This document shows, piece by piece, positions 32,339 through 43,979 of a DNA stretch of 64,000 bases. Source of the stretch: Blattamonas nauphoetae. Its lineage: Eukaryota > Preaxostyla > Oxymonadida. The position numbers were made by a program, and so were the translations under genes. The first letter of the stretch is position 1. Each line of letters begins with the position of its first letter. Under the pieces are notes generated by a model. That model was not told the DNA's origin and searched no databases. It was given only the letters and a program-made list of their open reading frames with translations. The stretch lies in NCBI GenBank assembly GCA_033064195.1, contig JARBJD010000050.1, forward strand, positions 62,001 through 126,000, in the 5' to 3' direction.

Positions 32339-35300
32339 TCACGACGGGATCGGAGTGTGTGTCGGCGATGGCCCTTTCTCAGCCGACCCACTCAAACAAG
32401 TGTCTTCAGCCTCTTTCAGCTCATCCAAAACCATCTTCCTCAGCTCTCTCTCCATCTTCTCAGCGGGCGTCTCATCTTTACTCTGTTGGATCGGCGCTGG
32501 GAGTGAAAATAGTACAAAAAGTGGGTCCTCCGGCTCGACTCCCATTCTTCTCTCCGCACTGAGTTCCGGGATCTGTTCCAAAAATTTTGGGAATTTCGAA
32601 TGCTTCGAAATGACGAAGACATTCTGGATGGAAGTGTCGTGGAGGGATTGGACGATGAATTCGGCGTTGACGAGTAGGACAGACGATTCGACGAAAGGAT
32701 ATGTCGAGTTGAACGCTGTCACCCCGTCACTCATCACCGAAGCCTTGATCCTCTGCACAAACTTCATCTTCTCTCCCAAAAGTCGTTTGCTATCGTCTGG
32801 GAGTTGGTACATTGATTTGACGTGTTCAACCATTTTGGCGTCGATGTCGCCTTGTCCTTCATCCCACAAGCTCTCCATCCGACGGATGAGTTGGAGTTGT
32901 TTGTCTGTGTACCCGTTTGAGACGAAGATGACGACAGAGTTGGGAGGAGTTGTGGTTGGGTGGAAGCGAGTGTGGGTGAAGGTTGGGGTGTCGGAGTGAG
33001 GTGGATGGAGAAGAGAGTGTGACGATGATGGCGTCGCAGCATCAGAAACAATTCCGCTCGTCTCGATTCCTGCCGCTTGACTGGGAATCTGAAGAGGAGG
33101 AACAGATTGTGTGTCGGACGGCTGCGAGAGATCGAAAGAAAGTTGATAGAATTGTGGATGATGATAATGATGGTGGTGGTCGTGGTGGGTTGGTTCTGGT
33201 GAGGCTGGTTTGGAAGGAGCGTCTGGTTGTTTCGTGGGACTGGCAGTGATTGGTTCGAGTTGAATCTGGGGTGTGATGGCTGGCTCAGCCTTCTCTTTCT
33301 CTTTCTCCTTCTTTTCCTCATCCTTCTCTGCCTTCTGCGTCAGCTTGTTCCGTATCATCTTAATCATCTTCCCAACAAACACATTCGCTCTGAGCAGTCG
33401 ATGATCCGGCCGGCCAACCTGCGGCCACGCGACCTTCCTCACCGTTCCCTCCAAACGGAACACCTTTGAATACACAAACTCCGAAAAATGGGGCGTGATG
33501 GGCGACATCGCCAAGACGAATGCGAGCGCGTAGAATTGAAGAAGGGAGAGGTTCACAGAGTCACCTGATCGACCCAAATACTCATCGCGAGCTTGTCTCA
33601 GCTGTGACAGACACAAATCAACAACTCCGTCGAACTCGCCTCTTTCGTAGAGATCGTCGGCGAGGAAGAGAGTCTGCTGGATTTGGGAGTGGAAGACGAG
33701 AGCGCCGAATGTTTCGTCTGTTTCAGGTTCGTCAGCGAGGGAGAAGAACCGTTCCGTTTGGAACATGTTCTGTTCTCGTTCTGTTCCACTCTCATCATCA
33801 TCACTTCCTGTGAACACGCTTGAATTGCTCTCTGTCGACATTCCAGTGTGCGGTTCATTCACCCCTAGCGACGACGGCATCTGATGCAACGTCGAACTCG
33901 CCCGTTTCGTCGTTGAACCCACATTTTGATGGAGTGACGGAAAAGACGAGAACGTGTCGACGATCGGCGATGGCGTCTCGCCTTTGTAGAACAGCGGATA
34001 GCTTGTCTGCCTCTCAAACGGCTTCGTTTGCTCGATCTCGTTTGATGTCGACGGTGTTGGGAGTTTGACAGAGAGAGGGACACATTCCTCGTTTTGATGG
34101 GAAAGGAGAGGTTGGAGTGATCGCTCGGCGAGTGGGGTGACTGGTGAGCTGTCTCCCATCAGCGACGAACTCGAGTTTTGGGGTCGAATGGCGTCGGGGA
34201 CAACATCTGGGATGAGATCGGGGAGTGTGAACGAATTCGTTGCGGCCAGAACTGGACTGGAGACAGTGACATTGGAAGGAGAGGAGAAGGGATGGGAGTT
34301 TGCAACAAGTTGGAACGTTCTCGCAGCTTTTGGGCGAACACGACTTCTCACCCGCTTCCGCATGTCCAGCACGTGCTCCGGAAGAATCGATGTCGAGTTC
34401 CCATGAAGCACCAACGAGAGGTGATTGGTCTGTTTGAGAATCGTCTCAACTTGCGACACAAAGTTCTCGGGAACTGTGTGTTGGATGTCGTTGTGTTTGA
34501 GCAGATTCATCGAATGGATGGTGTGGATGGCGTAGTCGTTTGGATCAAGCGGTTTGGCTGTGGTTTGAGCTGCTGATTTCAGAGATTTGGGGATGATGGG
34601 GAGTGGCGTTGGGGATGGCGAACTCGCTTCAGAATGCGGGTCTGGTGTCCGATTTCCTGATTTGGGTTTGGTTTCAGAATAATCAAGAATCCATTCCCCA
34701 TGAATCTCCGACTTGACCTCATCGACATCGAAGAAATCAAAATTGTTCACACAGCAAAGTTGTTCGAAGAAAACGAGCTCTTTCAACAGAATCGAATTGG
34801 CCTCAGCCGCGACTTGCCTTGAGAAATCCAAATCCTCCTTCTTCTTGCTTCTTCGTCTCGGTTTGACCATCGCGATTCGCATTCCATCAGCTGTAACCTC
34901 ATCAATCGTGTTTGTGAACGGAGTGAAGAAATACGACGTCATGTGAGGGTCGCGGCCCTCAACTGTCATTTCCGGCAGGACCAACACTTTTCTTGGGAAT
35001 TTGGAAAGTGGGAGGAGATCGGCGTGCATGAAGAGAGAATACACCAAATGATTCCTTCGAAGATGAATTCCGATGACTCTGAGGTCGACAGGGTACCAAT
35101 AATCATATTCCTGTTTCAGGAGAGTCAGGACTTCGATTGGAATGCCTTTCACGTCAACCATCTTCTGTTGGGAAGGTGAGGTCGACGGTGAGAGTGGTGG
35201 GAGTTCTGGTTCAATTCTGGGTCGCGCAGCATTATCAAAGATTTGGGCTGCTTCCTTCTCTTTTCTCTCTCGCTGCTTCCTCTGCCACACACTTAGAGGG

Positions 35301-37887
35301 ATGGAGGCGAGCTCTCCAGGCATTGGCCCATCACATAAAATGTATTCCCATACTTCTGGTGTCAGAAGGTCGGGATCAATGATATAGACGGGATTTGCGG
35401 GGTCTGCGGTCTTTATGCCTTCGTTGAAGAAATGGGTGATGGAATAAAGGGCTGTGTAAACTGTAGAATCTGTGAGGGGTTCGATGAAGCAGGGGTTGAG
35501 GGGATCGAGGCAGAGGGGGACACCCATTCCATAACGATGGGTGAATGGCCTGTCTTTGATGTTTTGAATGGCTGATTGGAGATAGAGGCGGAGAGAGTCT
35601 GATCCGCCGAGGTCGAGTTGCTGCATGAAGATTTGGGCCTGATCTATCCACTCTTCGTCAGAGTATGTCAAAACCCATTCTTCACCCATTTTCACAACAC
35701 ATTCATCACCGACAGTGGATATTGTGAGCATACTCGGCTCGTAGTACTCAAGGGCAGCGTGATTTTCGACCAGAAATTCCTTCGCAGCAAAGCGTGCTTC
35801 TTTGACGCCAAGTCCCTTGAAACGCCCATTGGCAATTGTTCCATAGTTGTATGAAATACGGTTCATCCATTCAACTGCATTTTTCACTTCTTCGCTGGTT
35901 GGGTGTTCAGGATCCTTTGCGAGGAGTTCAACGACATTAGGAGAGGAGAGATAGATGCACTGATCGACATGAGGGACAACAGGCGTCAGAGAAGTTCCAG
36001 AAATGATGCTGAAGGCTGGGGATTTGATTGGCTTACCAGAAAATGTCGTGGCCTGGATCGAGTGAGGGATGATGTGCGATGGAGAGTATGCGGTCGGTGG
36101 AGTGGATGAGACCATAGAAACTTCACTGTCTGAGAACATTTCAGAAGTGTTTGATGGAGTTGACGCATTTGAGGGTGGATTTGTTGTTGATCTTGGAGGA
36201 ACAAAAACAAGGGGATGTGTCAATGTATCCATTGAGGAATGCTCTTGGTGCCCTTTCTGAGCTTTTTCCTTTGGTATTTGAATTTCAAAAAGCAGTTTTT
36301 TCTGCTTTGGGTCGTCGAGATCCGGATGATCAATTTTCACCGAGCCAAAATAATGCTCTGGTGTCTCCCAAATGAAATCTTGTGTGTATTCCGTCTTTGG
36401 TTGCTCATTCTGCCTTAGCATCTTCTTGAAGGCGACATACTGATCAACATTGTCCCCTGGTCGAGCTTCAAGAAATCCAGACCCATGCTTGTCATTGATA
36501 AAGCGGCCAGGGATGATAAAACACTGCTGCTTTGAAAACTGTTTTGATGGTTCAGGCAGAGCTGTTTGGACTGGCACTTGGAGAGGAGTGGAATCAACGA
36601 GGATGTTCTGTTCAACAGGCAGGCCGATGAGGTGTTGTGCTGCGACGGAGAAGATGCACATGTCTTCCCAGTTCGCTCCAATAGCTTCCAGGTCTTCACA
36701 ATGCTGATAGAAGAGATTTCGAGCTGCTCGGGCCGAGCAAATGTAGATCTCCCCATTTCCCATCAAATAACCGCCAAGATGCGAATCAGGATGCACGAAC
36801 ACCGCAATTGTGGTGGAGATGGACTCAGGTCGTGCTGTGGTGCTCAGACAGTATATTTGGTTCCGACGAGCTTCCAATTCCGCGAATGAGGATGGTCGAG
36901 ATGCCAGGAACTCGTATAGCTTCGAGTTTTTCTCTACAGATTCAAGTCGACGTGCATGAAGGGTCGGATAGAAGTGGAAAATATCGGGGAGGGCAATGAG
37001 AGAGTGTTTGACCAGCATATATTCGATTGGGATCGCTGGACCTCCTTCAAGACGATCGTGATCGAGGCAGGGTTGTCCGAGCTTTTCTGACCAAATCATT
37101 GGAGTCCGTGCCTTCTTTGCGTGGCCTTTTTCTTGAAGTTTTGTCATTTGCCAGTTAACAAAAGAGACAAAGTAGGGATTCATTCTGGACGCGATGAGAG
37201 AGCGACGCCAATCGATTCTCATTCCAAGCTTCATGGCATCACGCTGAGAATGATAAATGTAATAAGATAGACGAGCAAACTTTCCCACATTTTGCAAAGT
37301 AATGCATCCACGCACTTTCATCAACGAAATCTTTGACATTCTCCTCCTTGACTCCGCATTTCATCAAAAGACCAGTGATATTGATATCACTCTTTTCCAC
37401 TGGTGGTTTAGTGAGAAATTCTGAATCTCGGCCAGAGACGATGAGGCGCTCCGGAAACGTTGACACGATGCCGTCGATTTCTTTCTTGAGTTGGTTGGAC
37501 CGAGACTAAAAAGAGAGTGAAATGTGAGAAGAACAATGAATATTCGGATAGTTTTGTAAATAGTAGAAGTGAATGAGTACCACGGAGAAAAATGGCAAAA
37601 GTGTGAATGTAGACTTTGATTCTGGTTCCGCTAAATTGAAAATTGAGAGAAAGAAGAACATTTGAGCCTTTCATTGATGCATAATTTGCATAGATGTCAG
37701 TGACTGTCAGTGCAAATCCGCGGTTGAGGGACATGAGTGAGTCCGTGTATGGCATTGGCGTGGTAATTGTCTTCTTAGGCCGTTCTTCGTATGGATCTGG
37801 AGAGACATCGAATGTATGTTCATCTTTCCATTTGTTCTGCGAGAACTGTTCGATATCCTGCAGGATTTGAAATTGACGAGATGTCAT
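32339..37887 (-). CDS. Cytosolic leucyl-tRNA-synthetase homologue lacking HIGH and KMSKS
   Basis: Complement of join 32339-37243, 37281-37505, 37615-37887; introns 37 and 109 nt; 5403 nt, 1800 aa. It aligns by eye with eukaryotic cytosolic LeuRS (about 1180 aa in animals) along its length: QFSQNKWKDEHTFDV, IDWRRSLIASRMNPYFVSFV, the CP1 editing domain start (STTARPES), EYDYWYPVDLRVIGIHLRRN, ADGMRIA, the anticodon-domain stretch HFSEFVYSKVFRLEGTVRKV and the C-terminal extension. Both ATP-binding signatures are gone. HLGH in PYPYMNGRLHLGH corresponds to SLNR in PMPYTDSLMSLNR. The K-M-S-K-S region between RNHLVYSLFM and ADGMR reads VLPEMTVEGRDPHMTSYFF. Large disordered inserts add about 600 residues. 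Probably not an aminoacylating enzyme; a tRNA- or leucine-sensing role is speculation. Starts MTSRQFQILQDIEQF. Confidence 0.85.
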
Positions 37888-38056
37888 AACACGAATTACA
37901 GATGATCAATCTCGCAAAGTTCTCAGCATTTCAGATTCCTTTGAGAAGTGAGGGTCTTCTCTAAAATCACATGAAAGCTGGGAGGATAAAACAAGAGTGT
38001 CTGTTAAACCTTTTACAATTCTCTTAGATTCAACAAGAAGGTCGTGGGTCAGATCT

Positions 38057-38920
38057 ATGAGTCTCTGTATATCTCTCTCTCCAAGACCCAATGATACTGC
38101 CCGATCCAGTGTCTCGCCATCTTTGGGTTTTGATGGATCTCCTTTCTTTTCATCTGATGAGAGCGACTTCTTTTATCACTATGACGATTCAGCCATGTCT
38201 TGTTCAGACTGCATCACTCCACCGCCCTTTTTGCCGGACGTATCTGACACTCTTTCGTTAATGGCTGGATCTCCTGCGATCACTTCACTATTAGACTCGC
38301 AGTCGCCCGTGGAACTCCTGTCAAACACCACACGAAAAATTCCGTTTTTCCATCCATCATTCTCGACCCACTTCCCACTCACCTCAGACACTGATGACGC
38401 ATTCTCACTATCATCTCACTCCCCACAGCGCTCCCTTAAACAATTCCGGGTTCGAGTTGTGGCGGTGAGTGTGAACAGGTCCCCTTTTCTGTTTACACAA
38501 CGAGCAACAACCATGCTTACGACGAACCCGCGAACACTGTCTTTGATCGTAAAGTCATTTCTCCCTCAAACTCAAGTAACTCCCGAAATTCGATCGATAA
38601 TTGAAGAAAATCACACAACATTATCTCGTGGAGACGATTTTGAGGAGGCCATCACGCAGGATGAGAGATCCTTTCAGTCATCGTCACTTCGAATCCATTT
38701 TGGATGTATTAGCCGGAGCTCGATGAATACATTGACCCAACATGGTTCAACTTCACGTAATGGCATTGCCATCATTTCTTTGTCGTTCACACTTTTTTTT
38801 CTGTGTGTCTCATACTCCTCGAGCCGTTGTTATGTACCCCTTTCTTTGAGAAATTTGGAAAATTCATTATTCGTTGTTAAACATCGGGTGATATCTGGGA
38901 GAGTTCTCCAGGCTGATTAG
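38057..38920 (+). CDS. Ser-rich hypothetical protein
   Basis: Open frame with starts at 37997 and 38057. It is Ser/Thr/Pro-rich with acidic patches (SSDESDFFYHYDDSAMSC) and a C-terminal hydrophobic run near 38770-38820 that may be intronic: a donor-like GTAATGG follows QHGSTS. No family recognised. The opposite strand has a competing short frame (37906-38091, RDIQRLIDLTHDLLVESKRI) that also looks protein-like. Lies just upstream of the broken 5' end of A copy 5 and could include its 5' exons. Confidence 0.35.
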   Translation: MSLCISLSPRPNDTARSSVSPSLGFDGSPFFSSDESDFFYHYDDSAMSCSDCITPPPFLPDVSDTLSLMAGSPAITSLLDSQSPVELLSNTTRKIPFFHPSFSTHFPLTSDTDDAFSLSSHSPQRSLKQFRVRVVAVSVNRSPFLFTQRATTMLTTNPRTLSLIVKSFLPQTQVTPEIRSIIEENHTTLSRGDDFEEAITQDERSFQSSSLRIHFGCISRSSMNTLTQHGSTSRNGIAIISLSFTLFFLCVSYSSSRCYVPLSLRNLENSLFVVKHRVISGRVLQAD

Positions 38921-38934
38921 TGAATCAGAGTTCG

Positions 38935-38977
38935 AGTGGATTGTCAATGTTGATCAAACCATTGGAGACTCAATCTG
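38935..38977 (+). pseudogene. 5' piece of A copy 5 left of the insertions
   Basis: Plus strand reads NVDQTIGDSI, matching ADQTIGDSF of A copy 2 exon 1. The match stops at 38977, where the outer MITE begins, and resumes at 48378 with the W-L-M-N-H-P-S-G that corresponds to W-L-M-N-L-R-S-G. Confidence 0.7.
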
Positions 38978-39062
38978 TGTGTAAATTTTTGAAAACTTGG
39001 GTGCGTACCCCAGCTCGTAAAAACGAAGTCTCTCAGTTTTTTTGTGAACTTTGTATACTGGC

Positions 39063-39088
39063 CTGACCGAGCCTTTTGGCTCGGTCAG
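39063..39088 (+). repeat. Perfect 11-bp hairpin at hAT left end
   Basis: CTGACCGAGCC, loop TTTT, GGCTCGGTCAG. The right end has a weaker counterpart near 47973-48000 (GGTCACTACTTTTT ... AAAAAGTGACC). Such subterminal palindromes often bind transposase. Confidence 0.7.
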
Positions 39089-39167
39089 TGTCACCCCTCT
39101 TTTCTTCTAAGGGACAGATCGACCATCAATCTCAAAATCAGGTTGAAAACCAGGTCTGAATGAATTA

Positions 39168-40152
39168 ATGGAATCTCAGAATGATGATCGAGAAGATAAC
39201 ACTTTCGAACGCTGGACTTCGTTGTTGATCTTCCCATCGACTCCATTCGAGACTAGATCCACGCTTCACTCACCTCACACGCTTCTCTCGAACTGTCCTT
39301 CTTCCTTACTTCGGTCTGGACCGACCGATATGAACAGATTTCTGATTGATGGAGGACTGACAGTGAAATGGGACGATTCAAATATGTTCGAAGAAAGCGA
39401 GGAAGAAGCCGACCAATTGTAGTGTGGCACAAGTCAGCGATCGGATTTCCTCCGCCAGTCCACGTCTTCAGACACACAATTCATATACCTTTTATATCCC
39501 GTCCATCACCCACCCCGATCACATCCCATCCACAGCCTCACTCAGCCCAGATATGCAACCAATAGTCCACGAAAGATGATGATTCTGTGCAGATCACCCA
39601 TTTGTATGCCTTCTGCCTTAATCTGTGATCTCGAAAGAAGGATGTCGATATCTCCCACAATCGCCCGAACAGGAAGTCTCTCAATATCGCTGCGTGACGC
39701 CCAAAACGTGCATCCTGTCCAGTCGACTCAGCAGATGCAATTTGGCCATACACAGATTGGAATGATGAATCAACAGCTAGTATCATTCCCCTGGATGTTT
39801 TGTGGTCGTTTCTTTCGCTCCTTCAATCGTGACACCGCTACAAATTGGGAAATCAGCACCAATCCCCTCCAAATCAACCAGAAACAGGGATTTCTTGTGT
39901 GCAGAGACAATCAAGATAGCATCGGACACTGTGGACCGGATCATCTCCAAATCCAGCGAACATCAAAGTGATGAAGGATCTTCTCAACTTTTCGCTCACT
40001 CACGGCTTTCTCCCCTCAAATTCAGCTCATTCCAGTTCATCAATCGTCAGATCCCAGTAATTATCCGACTCGAATCAAATCATTTCTTTATGACGGGTAA
40101 TGCCCTGCTTGGAGATCCATTGTCTAAGGAAAATCCACCCTCTGTCAGTTGA
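39168..40152 (+). other. hAT cargo: short plus-strand coding-like pieces
   Basis: The first piece starts at the ATG 39168 (DREDNTFERWTSLLIFPSTP and on, to 39422). The second is the frame 39802-40152 (KIASDTVDRIISKSSEHQSD; FQFINRQIPVIIRLESNHFF). They look protein-like but no family is recognised and the splicing is not clear. They may be exons of one captured or resident gene. Confidence 0.3.
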
Positions 40153-40225
40153 CCACTCCTCTGCAATCTATTTTCATTTCAATGGAGCAGAATGTCCACT
40201 TCATGAAGATCTCTCCACTTGTCAC

Positions 40226-40750
40226 TTAAAATGACATTTCTAAAATATTGAGACAACTCAGATGATAATAATGTGATGATGTGACAAAAGAAACGATAAA
40301 TGACAACTGAATGCAGTATAAAAGACTCATTTGATACTCGGGACGCGAGGATCCACTTCCTGTCCTTCCCATGACAAAAGAAGAGCACACACGTTTGGCT
40401 GACTCCCCGACTCGTCCGGGAGGAGCGGGGGAGGGGGCTTGGGACAATGCGAGTGATGGGAGGAGGAAGCGGGTGATTGGCTGTCGAAGGGCGCAGTGCA
40501 TGACAGGGCGGTGTTGGCCGCGGAAGGAGGGGTAGGGCGAGTGGTCACGGTGGGCCGAGTCGTGTGGGGCGGAGAGAGAGTCGGCTGCATCATCATCAGC
40601 ATCGATTCCAACACCCACAAAAAGAATCGCATCAACCTGAAATGGAAGCAAGAAAGACGAAGGAGTAAGTGAGGAGGGGGAAGGAGAGGGCGGAGAAGCC
40701 GAAGAGGGCGTGGGGAGGAGAGAGGAAGCCAATTTCGTCACACACCATAC
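40226..40750 (-). pseudogene. 3' part of a cargo gene cut by the Mutator-like element
   Basis: On the minus strand, ERNFLDVDEK at 43332-43380 would continue as VWCVTKLASS here once the 2.57-kb insertion and one 9-bp duplication are removed. Downstream is a candidate acceptor TTCCATTTCAG and then VDAILFVGVGIDADDDAADS. Pro/Ser-rich. Source gene not recognised. Confidence 0.35.
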
Positions 40751-41063
40751 TTTCTCGTCGGTTAAGTATAGGCGCAGATCCGATTTTCGCTACGCGCAGA
40801 TCCATTTTTTTGGATACGCGCAGATCCAAATGGATACACGCAGATCCAAAAGGATCGTTGATTAATTGTTGCTAACCAGATCCAATTCATGTTTTTTTTT
40901 GCTGGAATTGCTCACAATTCATTCATACTCTTCCAAACTTTTCATAAATCTGAATTGTATCAAGTCATAAAAAGAGAATGTTGATCAAACCATCAGGCCT
41001 ATTTCGATTGAGGTTTGCCCCCCTTAGTATGACTCGATATTGGGAAGTTAGGCTTTCCATTTC

Positions 41064-41249
41064 TCACACCGACAATTTTCTTCCTCCTCCTGCACGTGGG
41101 TTACGTCTCAGGCCGTTCCGTGTCTCATCCTGATTACTATCCTTTTCCTCTTCAACATCAGCTCTGCTTCTGAAAATATTCACAACGATCAACGCTCTTC
41201 TCTTCCCTTCTACCGCTTTCGCATCATCAACACACATTTCTTCATCCAA
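41064..41249 (-). other. Short open stretch inside the Mutator-like element
   Basis: 61 codons, basic and acidic mix (VVNIFRSRADVEEEKDSNQD). No start context or match recognised. The rest of 40860-41770 shows nothing convincing. Confidence 0.2.
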
Positions 41250-42269
41250 ATCGTCATCATCTCTCGAATGAAGAAACGACGATTTTTCTTGCTCTCGCTG
41301 GCATCAATTGATGTATATTATTGTTCCTCGCATTAAATTTCACATATTTTTTCGATATCTCTCTCCATACAACAGTCAAATTCTGTATATCCATCACAAC
41401 CACCACGATCTTCATGAGAATCCAATTTAGCGTTTAATGGGTGATATCCGTCTGAAATGATCAACAAGTGATCCAGCTAACCAGTATCTTTGTATCATTC
41501 TGACAGCTTCCCCGATACATCGCGATCGTGCTAGTTCTCATGACACTCGTCAAGATTTCGTTCTGATATTGGCGTTTGGTTCCTCATTTCCGTGAAAATG
41601 AAACACCAGCATCATCTGCTCCAATTTGTAACACGTTGCTCACTCATAAGTCAAAAACTGCGGAAGAAATGATGATCCTCCCTCCATCATCGTTCCGTGC
41701 TCTCCATCCGGTGTATACCCGCCTATTGTCATAAATCCGACGACCATCCCAATTAGTGGAGATAACTAGCTAAATGAACAATCCCCTTCATCGTCAGAGG
41801 AACAAGAGAATTCAAACTCTCTCTATCTCACTCCGTGAGTCTCACCGCCTCAACAACTCGCTCCAATCATCATTCCACTCACTTCAAACACCCCGCATCT
41901 TGCTCCTGTCCTGGCATCGTCATCCTCGCAACCAGCCGCGCCAAAATACCTGTAGGAGCAGATGGGTCCGAAATTACCAAAACACACCAGTCCAAACCAA
42001 ATGATGGAGGCGATCAGGTTCATGACCTAAAAAAAGCTGGGGAAGACGAAGGAGGAGCCAGTGTCATCCCCATCCACGTCAGAGGAAACACGATCACTCC
42101 TGTCCATACTTCGGAGCTCGTCGACGAGCTCATCAACCCTCCGATGACCCAGACCAGTCGCGGAAGGTCGATGGAGGCAGTCGTCGCCCCCTCCGCGAAG
42201 GATCTGTCGTCTGGGCAGGTGATGGTGCTGAAGCGGAAGGCGATGGCAAAGACCAACCTTGTTCAGCCA

Positions 42270-42810
42270 TCGAACAGAAGGAGGTTCGCGCTCAACTCAA
42301 CCCCAACGAAATCTCGCTCATCTCAATCGGGACAATGCACAGAACTTCACCATCGCAGCTGACATCATCACCATCTCACTCGAACTCCCTGTCAACGAAG
42401 TCTTCCTCTCCTTCTCTTCCTCCAACATCAGTCGCTGTGTGGGCGAAACATTCAACATCACCAATCCTGGAAACCACCCAGCCAACTTCCACTGGGAAAT
42501 GGACCAGACTGCTCTCCTCGGCAACTCCTCCACAGACGCGCGAGTGGTGCAGCTCCCGCCAGCCAGCGTCATCATGCACGGCTCGTACATCAAAGAGGGC
42601 GAGGACATTCAGTCGAGAACCTCCGCATCATCGGCGAGGTTTCTGAGGGCAGAGCGGAATTTATAGAGAAGCAGATCGAGTCGAATGTCTGCTTCTTTGT
42701 CGAGAAGACAGATCCCTCCCTCTCTGTCGTTCCTCTCACAGGACCCATCCCGATCGGAGGGCAGATTCTCCTCGCTGTCACCATCAACTCGTCCAGCAGA
42801 GCGTCTCCGT
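42270..42810 (+). pseudogene. HYDIN-like (ASH/MSP domain) gene fragment
   Basis: Plus-strand readings include ITISLELPVNEVFLSFSSSN, ETFNITNPGNHPANFHWEMD and, one frame away, FFVEKTDPSLSVVPLTGPIP followed by GGQILLAVTI. The F-x-I-x-N-x-G-x-x-P-A-x-F-x-W pattern and the S-V-x-P-x-x-G-x-I-P-x-G-G-Q strand are hallmarks of ASH/MSP beta-sandwich domains of HYDIN-type central-pair proteins. The frame switches at about 42605, which may be a lost or hidden intron. It lies wholly inside the Mutator-like element, so it was probably captured. Confidence 0.55.
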
Positions 42811-43086
42811 TGTTGCTGAAGCGCTCGAGCCAAACGTGGAGATTGGAGAGCCGCGATCAGGCCAATTCTGAAACCTCTCGAACAGTTCAATCCACCACTC
42901 CATTCTTTTGAATCTGTATGATCCAATAGAAGCCGCTATCCTGTCAACTTGTTCGCCTCCAATGCCGAAGGCGAAAACACTCCATAACACTTGTTCTTTG
43001 TCACTGTATTCGGGAATATTAGCATTATCATGGATCACAACCAGAAATTTCAATATTTCATCCAGAGCAGTATCTTCAAATCGCAA
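42784..43086 (-). other. Second coding-like fragment in the Mutator-like element
   Basis: Minus strand, 100 codons containing LDEILKFLVVIHDNANIPEY and QVLWSVFAFGIGGEQVDRIA. The composition is unlike a shadow frame, but no family is recognised and it overlaps the end of the HYDIN-like piece on the other strand. Confidence 0.3.
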
Positions 43087-43331
43087 TTTGCGACAGTCAT
43101 TGTTTTGGAATCACCTTGCTCAATTTATCAACTTTTTTCAATCGATTTGTTATTCTGAAAGATGTGAGAGAGAAAATCAGTCCATATTGAAGTTTTCTGA
43201 GACTGTAACCAACCATAAATTCGAAAAGAAACAACAAAAGTTTAGATCTGCGTGTATCCATTTGGATCTGCGCGTATCCGATTTTTTGGATCTGCGCGTA
43301 GCGAAAATCGGATCTGCGCCTATACTTAACC

Positions 43332-43776
43332 TTTCTCGTCCACGTCAAGAAAGTTCCTCTCCTGCACCGTTTTCACTGCGTTGAAATGCCCCTGCAGTTC
43401 CTTGTAAAAAAGGGTACCATTCGCTTCAGGGCATGATGTCGGTCGAGACGTGACAAGAACACGAGCGAGAGAGAAGGAAGAGGATGAGAAGGAAGAGGAT
43501 GAGAAGTAGCGAAAGGGCACAAAAGCATCATACCAGCGATTCCATACATCCTCAGTACCGAAAACATCGACATTAATCGCCGTGTCAACTGTACATCCAG
43601 CATTTTGGAATTATAAGTTTGGCAGAACCAATACCGAACGAGAAAGCATCCCGAGATCCGTCAAGAGAAGAGAACAAGATAAAGCACTCATCTTCATATG
43701 AAACAGGGAAGAGAATCGGTATATCAACTGAATTAGAATGGAGATGGCGAAACAATTTGTCAGTGGGGATGATCAA
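43332..43776 (-). pseudogene. 5' part of the interrupted cargo gene
   Basis: A minus-strand frame reads TAINVDVFGTEDVWNRWYDA, a Ser-rich run, then GTLFYKELQGHFNAVKTVQE and RNFLDVDEK up to the insertion. Further upstream lies 43585-43776 in another frame (FPVSYEDECFILFSSLDGSR). Gene not recognised; it was resident in the hAT before the Mutator-like element arrived. Confidence 0.35.
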
Positions 43777-43979
43777 ACAAGCGAAAACGAGTTTACAACG
43801 ATGTTCACAAACTCATCACATGTATTGCCCTTCACCGATCCCCTTCATCCATTCAATCTCTTTCATGTCTCATGTTCCTCTGATTCGTACTTTTGCAGCA
43901 AGATCATGGTGTCGACTCCCACCTCAATCCAGCCTTACAGACTGCGCCATCTGTTTGTTTTTCTTTTGTGTTCGTATCT

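Larger units (their letters stand above)
40760..43331. mobile_element. Mutator-like non-autonomous element (Pack-MULE type)
   Basis: Near-identical inverted ends of over 90 bp begin GGTTAAGTATAGGCGCAGAT at both sides. They carry four spaced copies of the motif CGCAGATCC and differ mainly in the AT run at about position 45-50. A 9-bp direct duplication TTTCTCGTC flanks the element (40751-40759 and 43332-43340). Long inverted ends plus 9-bp duplications are the Mutator pattern. No transposase is present. The interior holds pieces of host-like genes on both strands, including a HYDIN-like stretch. Confidence 0.75.

Noticed and set aside
37906-38091. 61-codon minus-strand ORF upstream of the LeuRS homologue
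   Set aside because: It looks protein-like, but it ends in a stop before the LeuRS start, no donor joins it, and a plus-strand frame covers the same bases. Left unassigned.
40760-40860. Regularly spaced short repeats resembling a tiny CRISPR array
   Set aside because: Only four imperfect copies per end, with unequal spacing, mirrored at 43240-43331. They are the inverted ends of a transposon in a eukaryotic genome.
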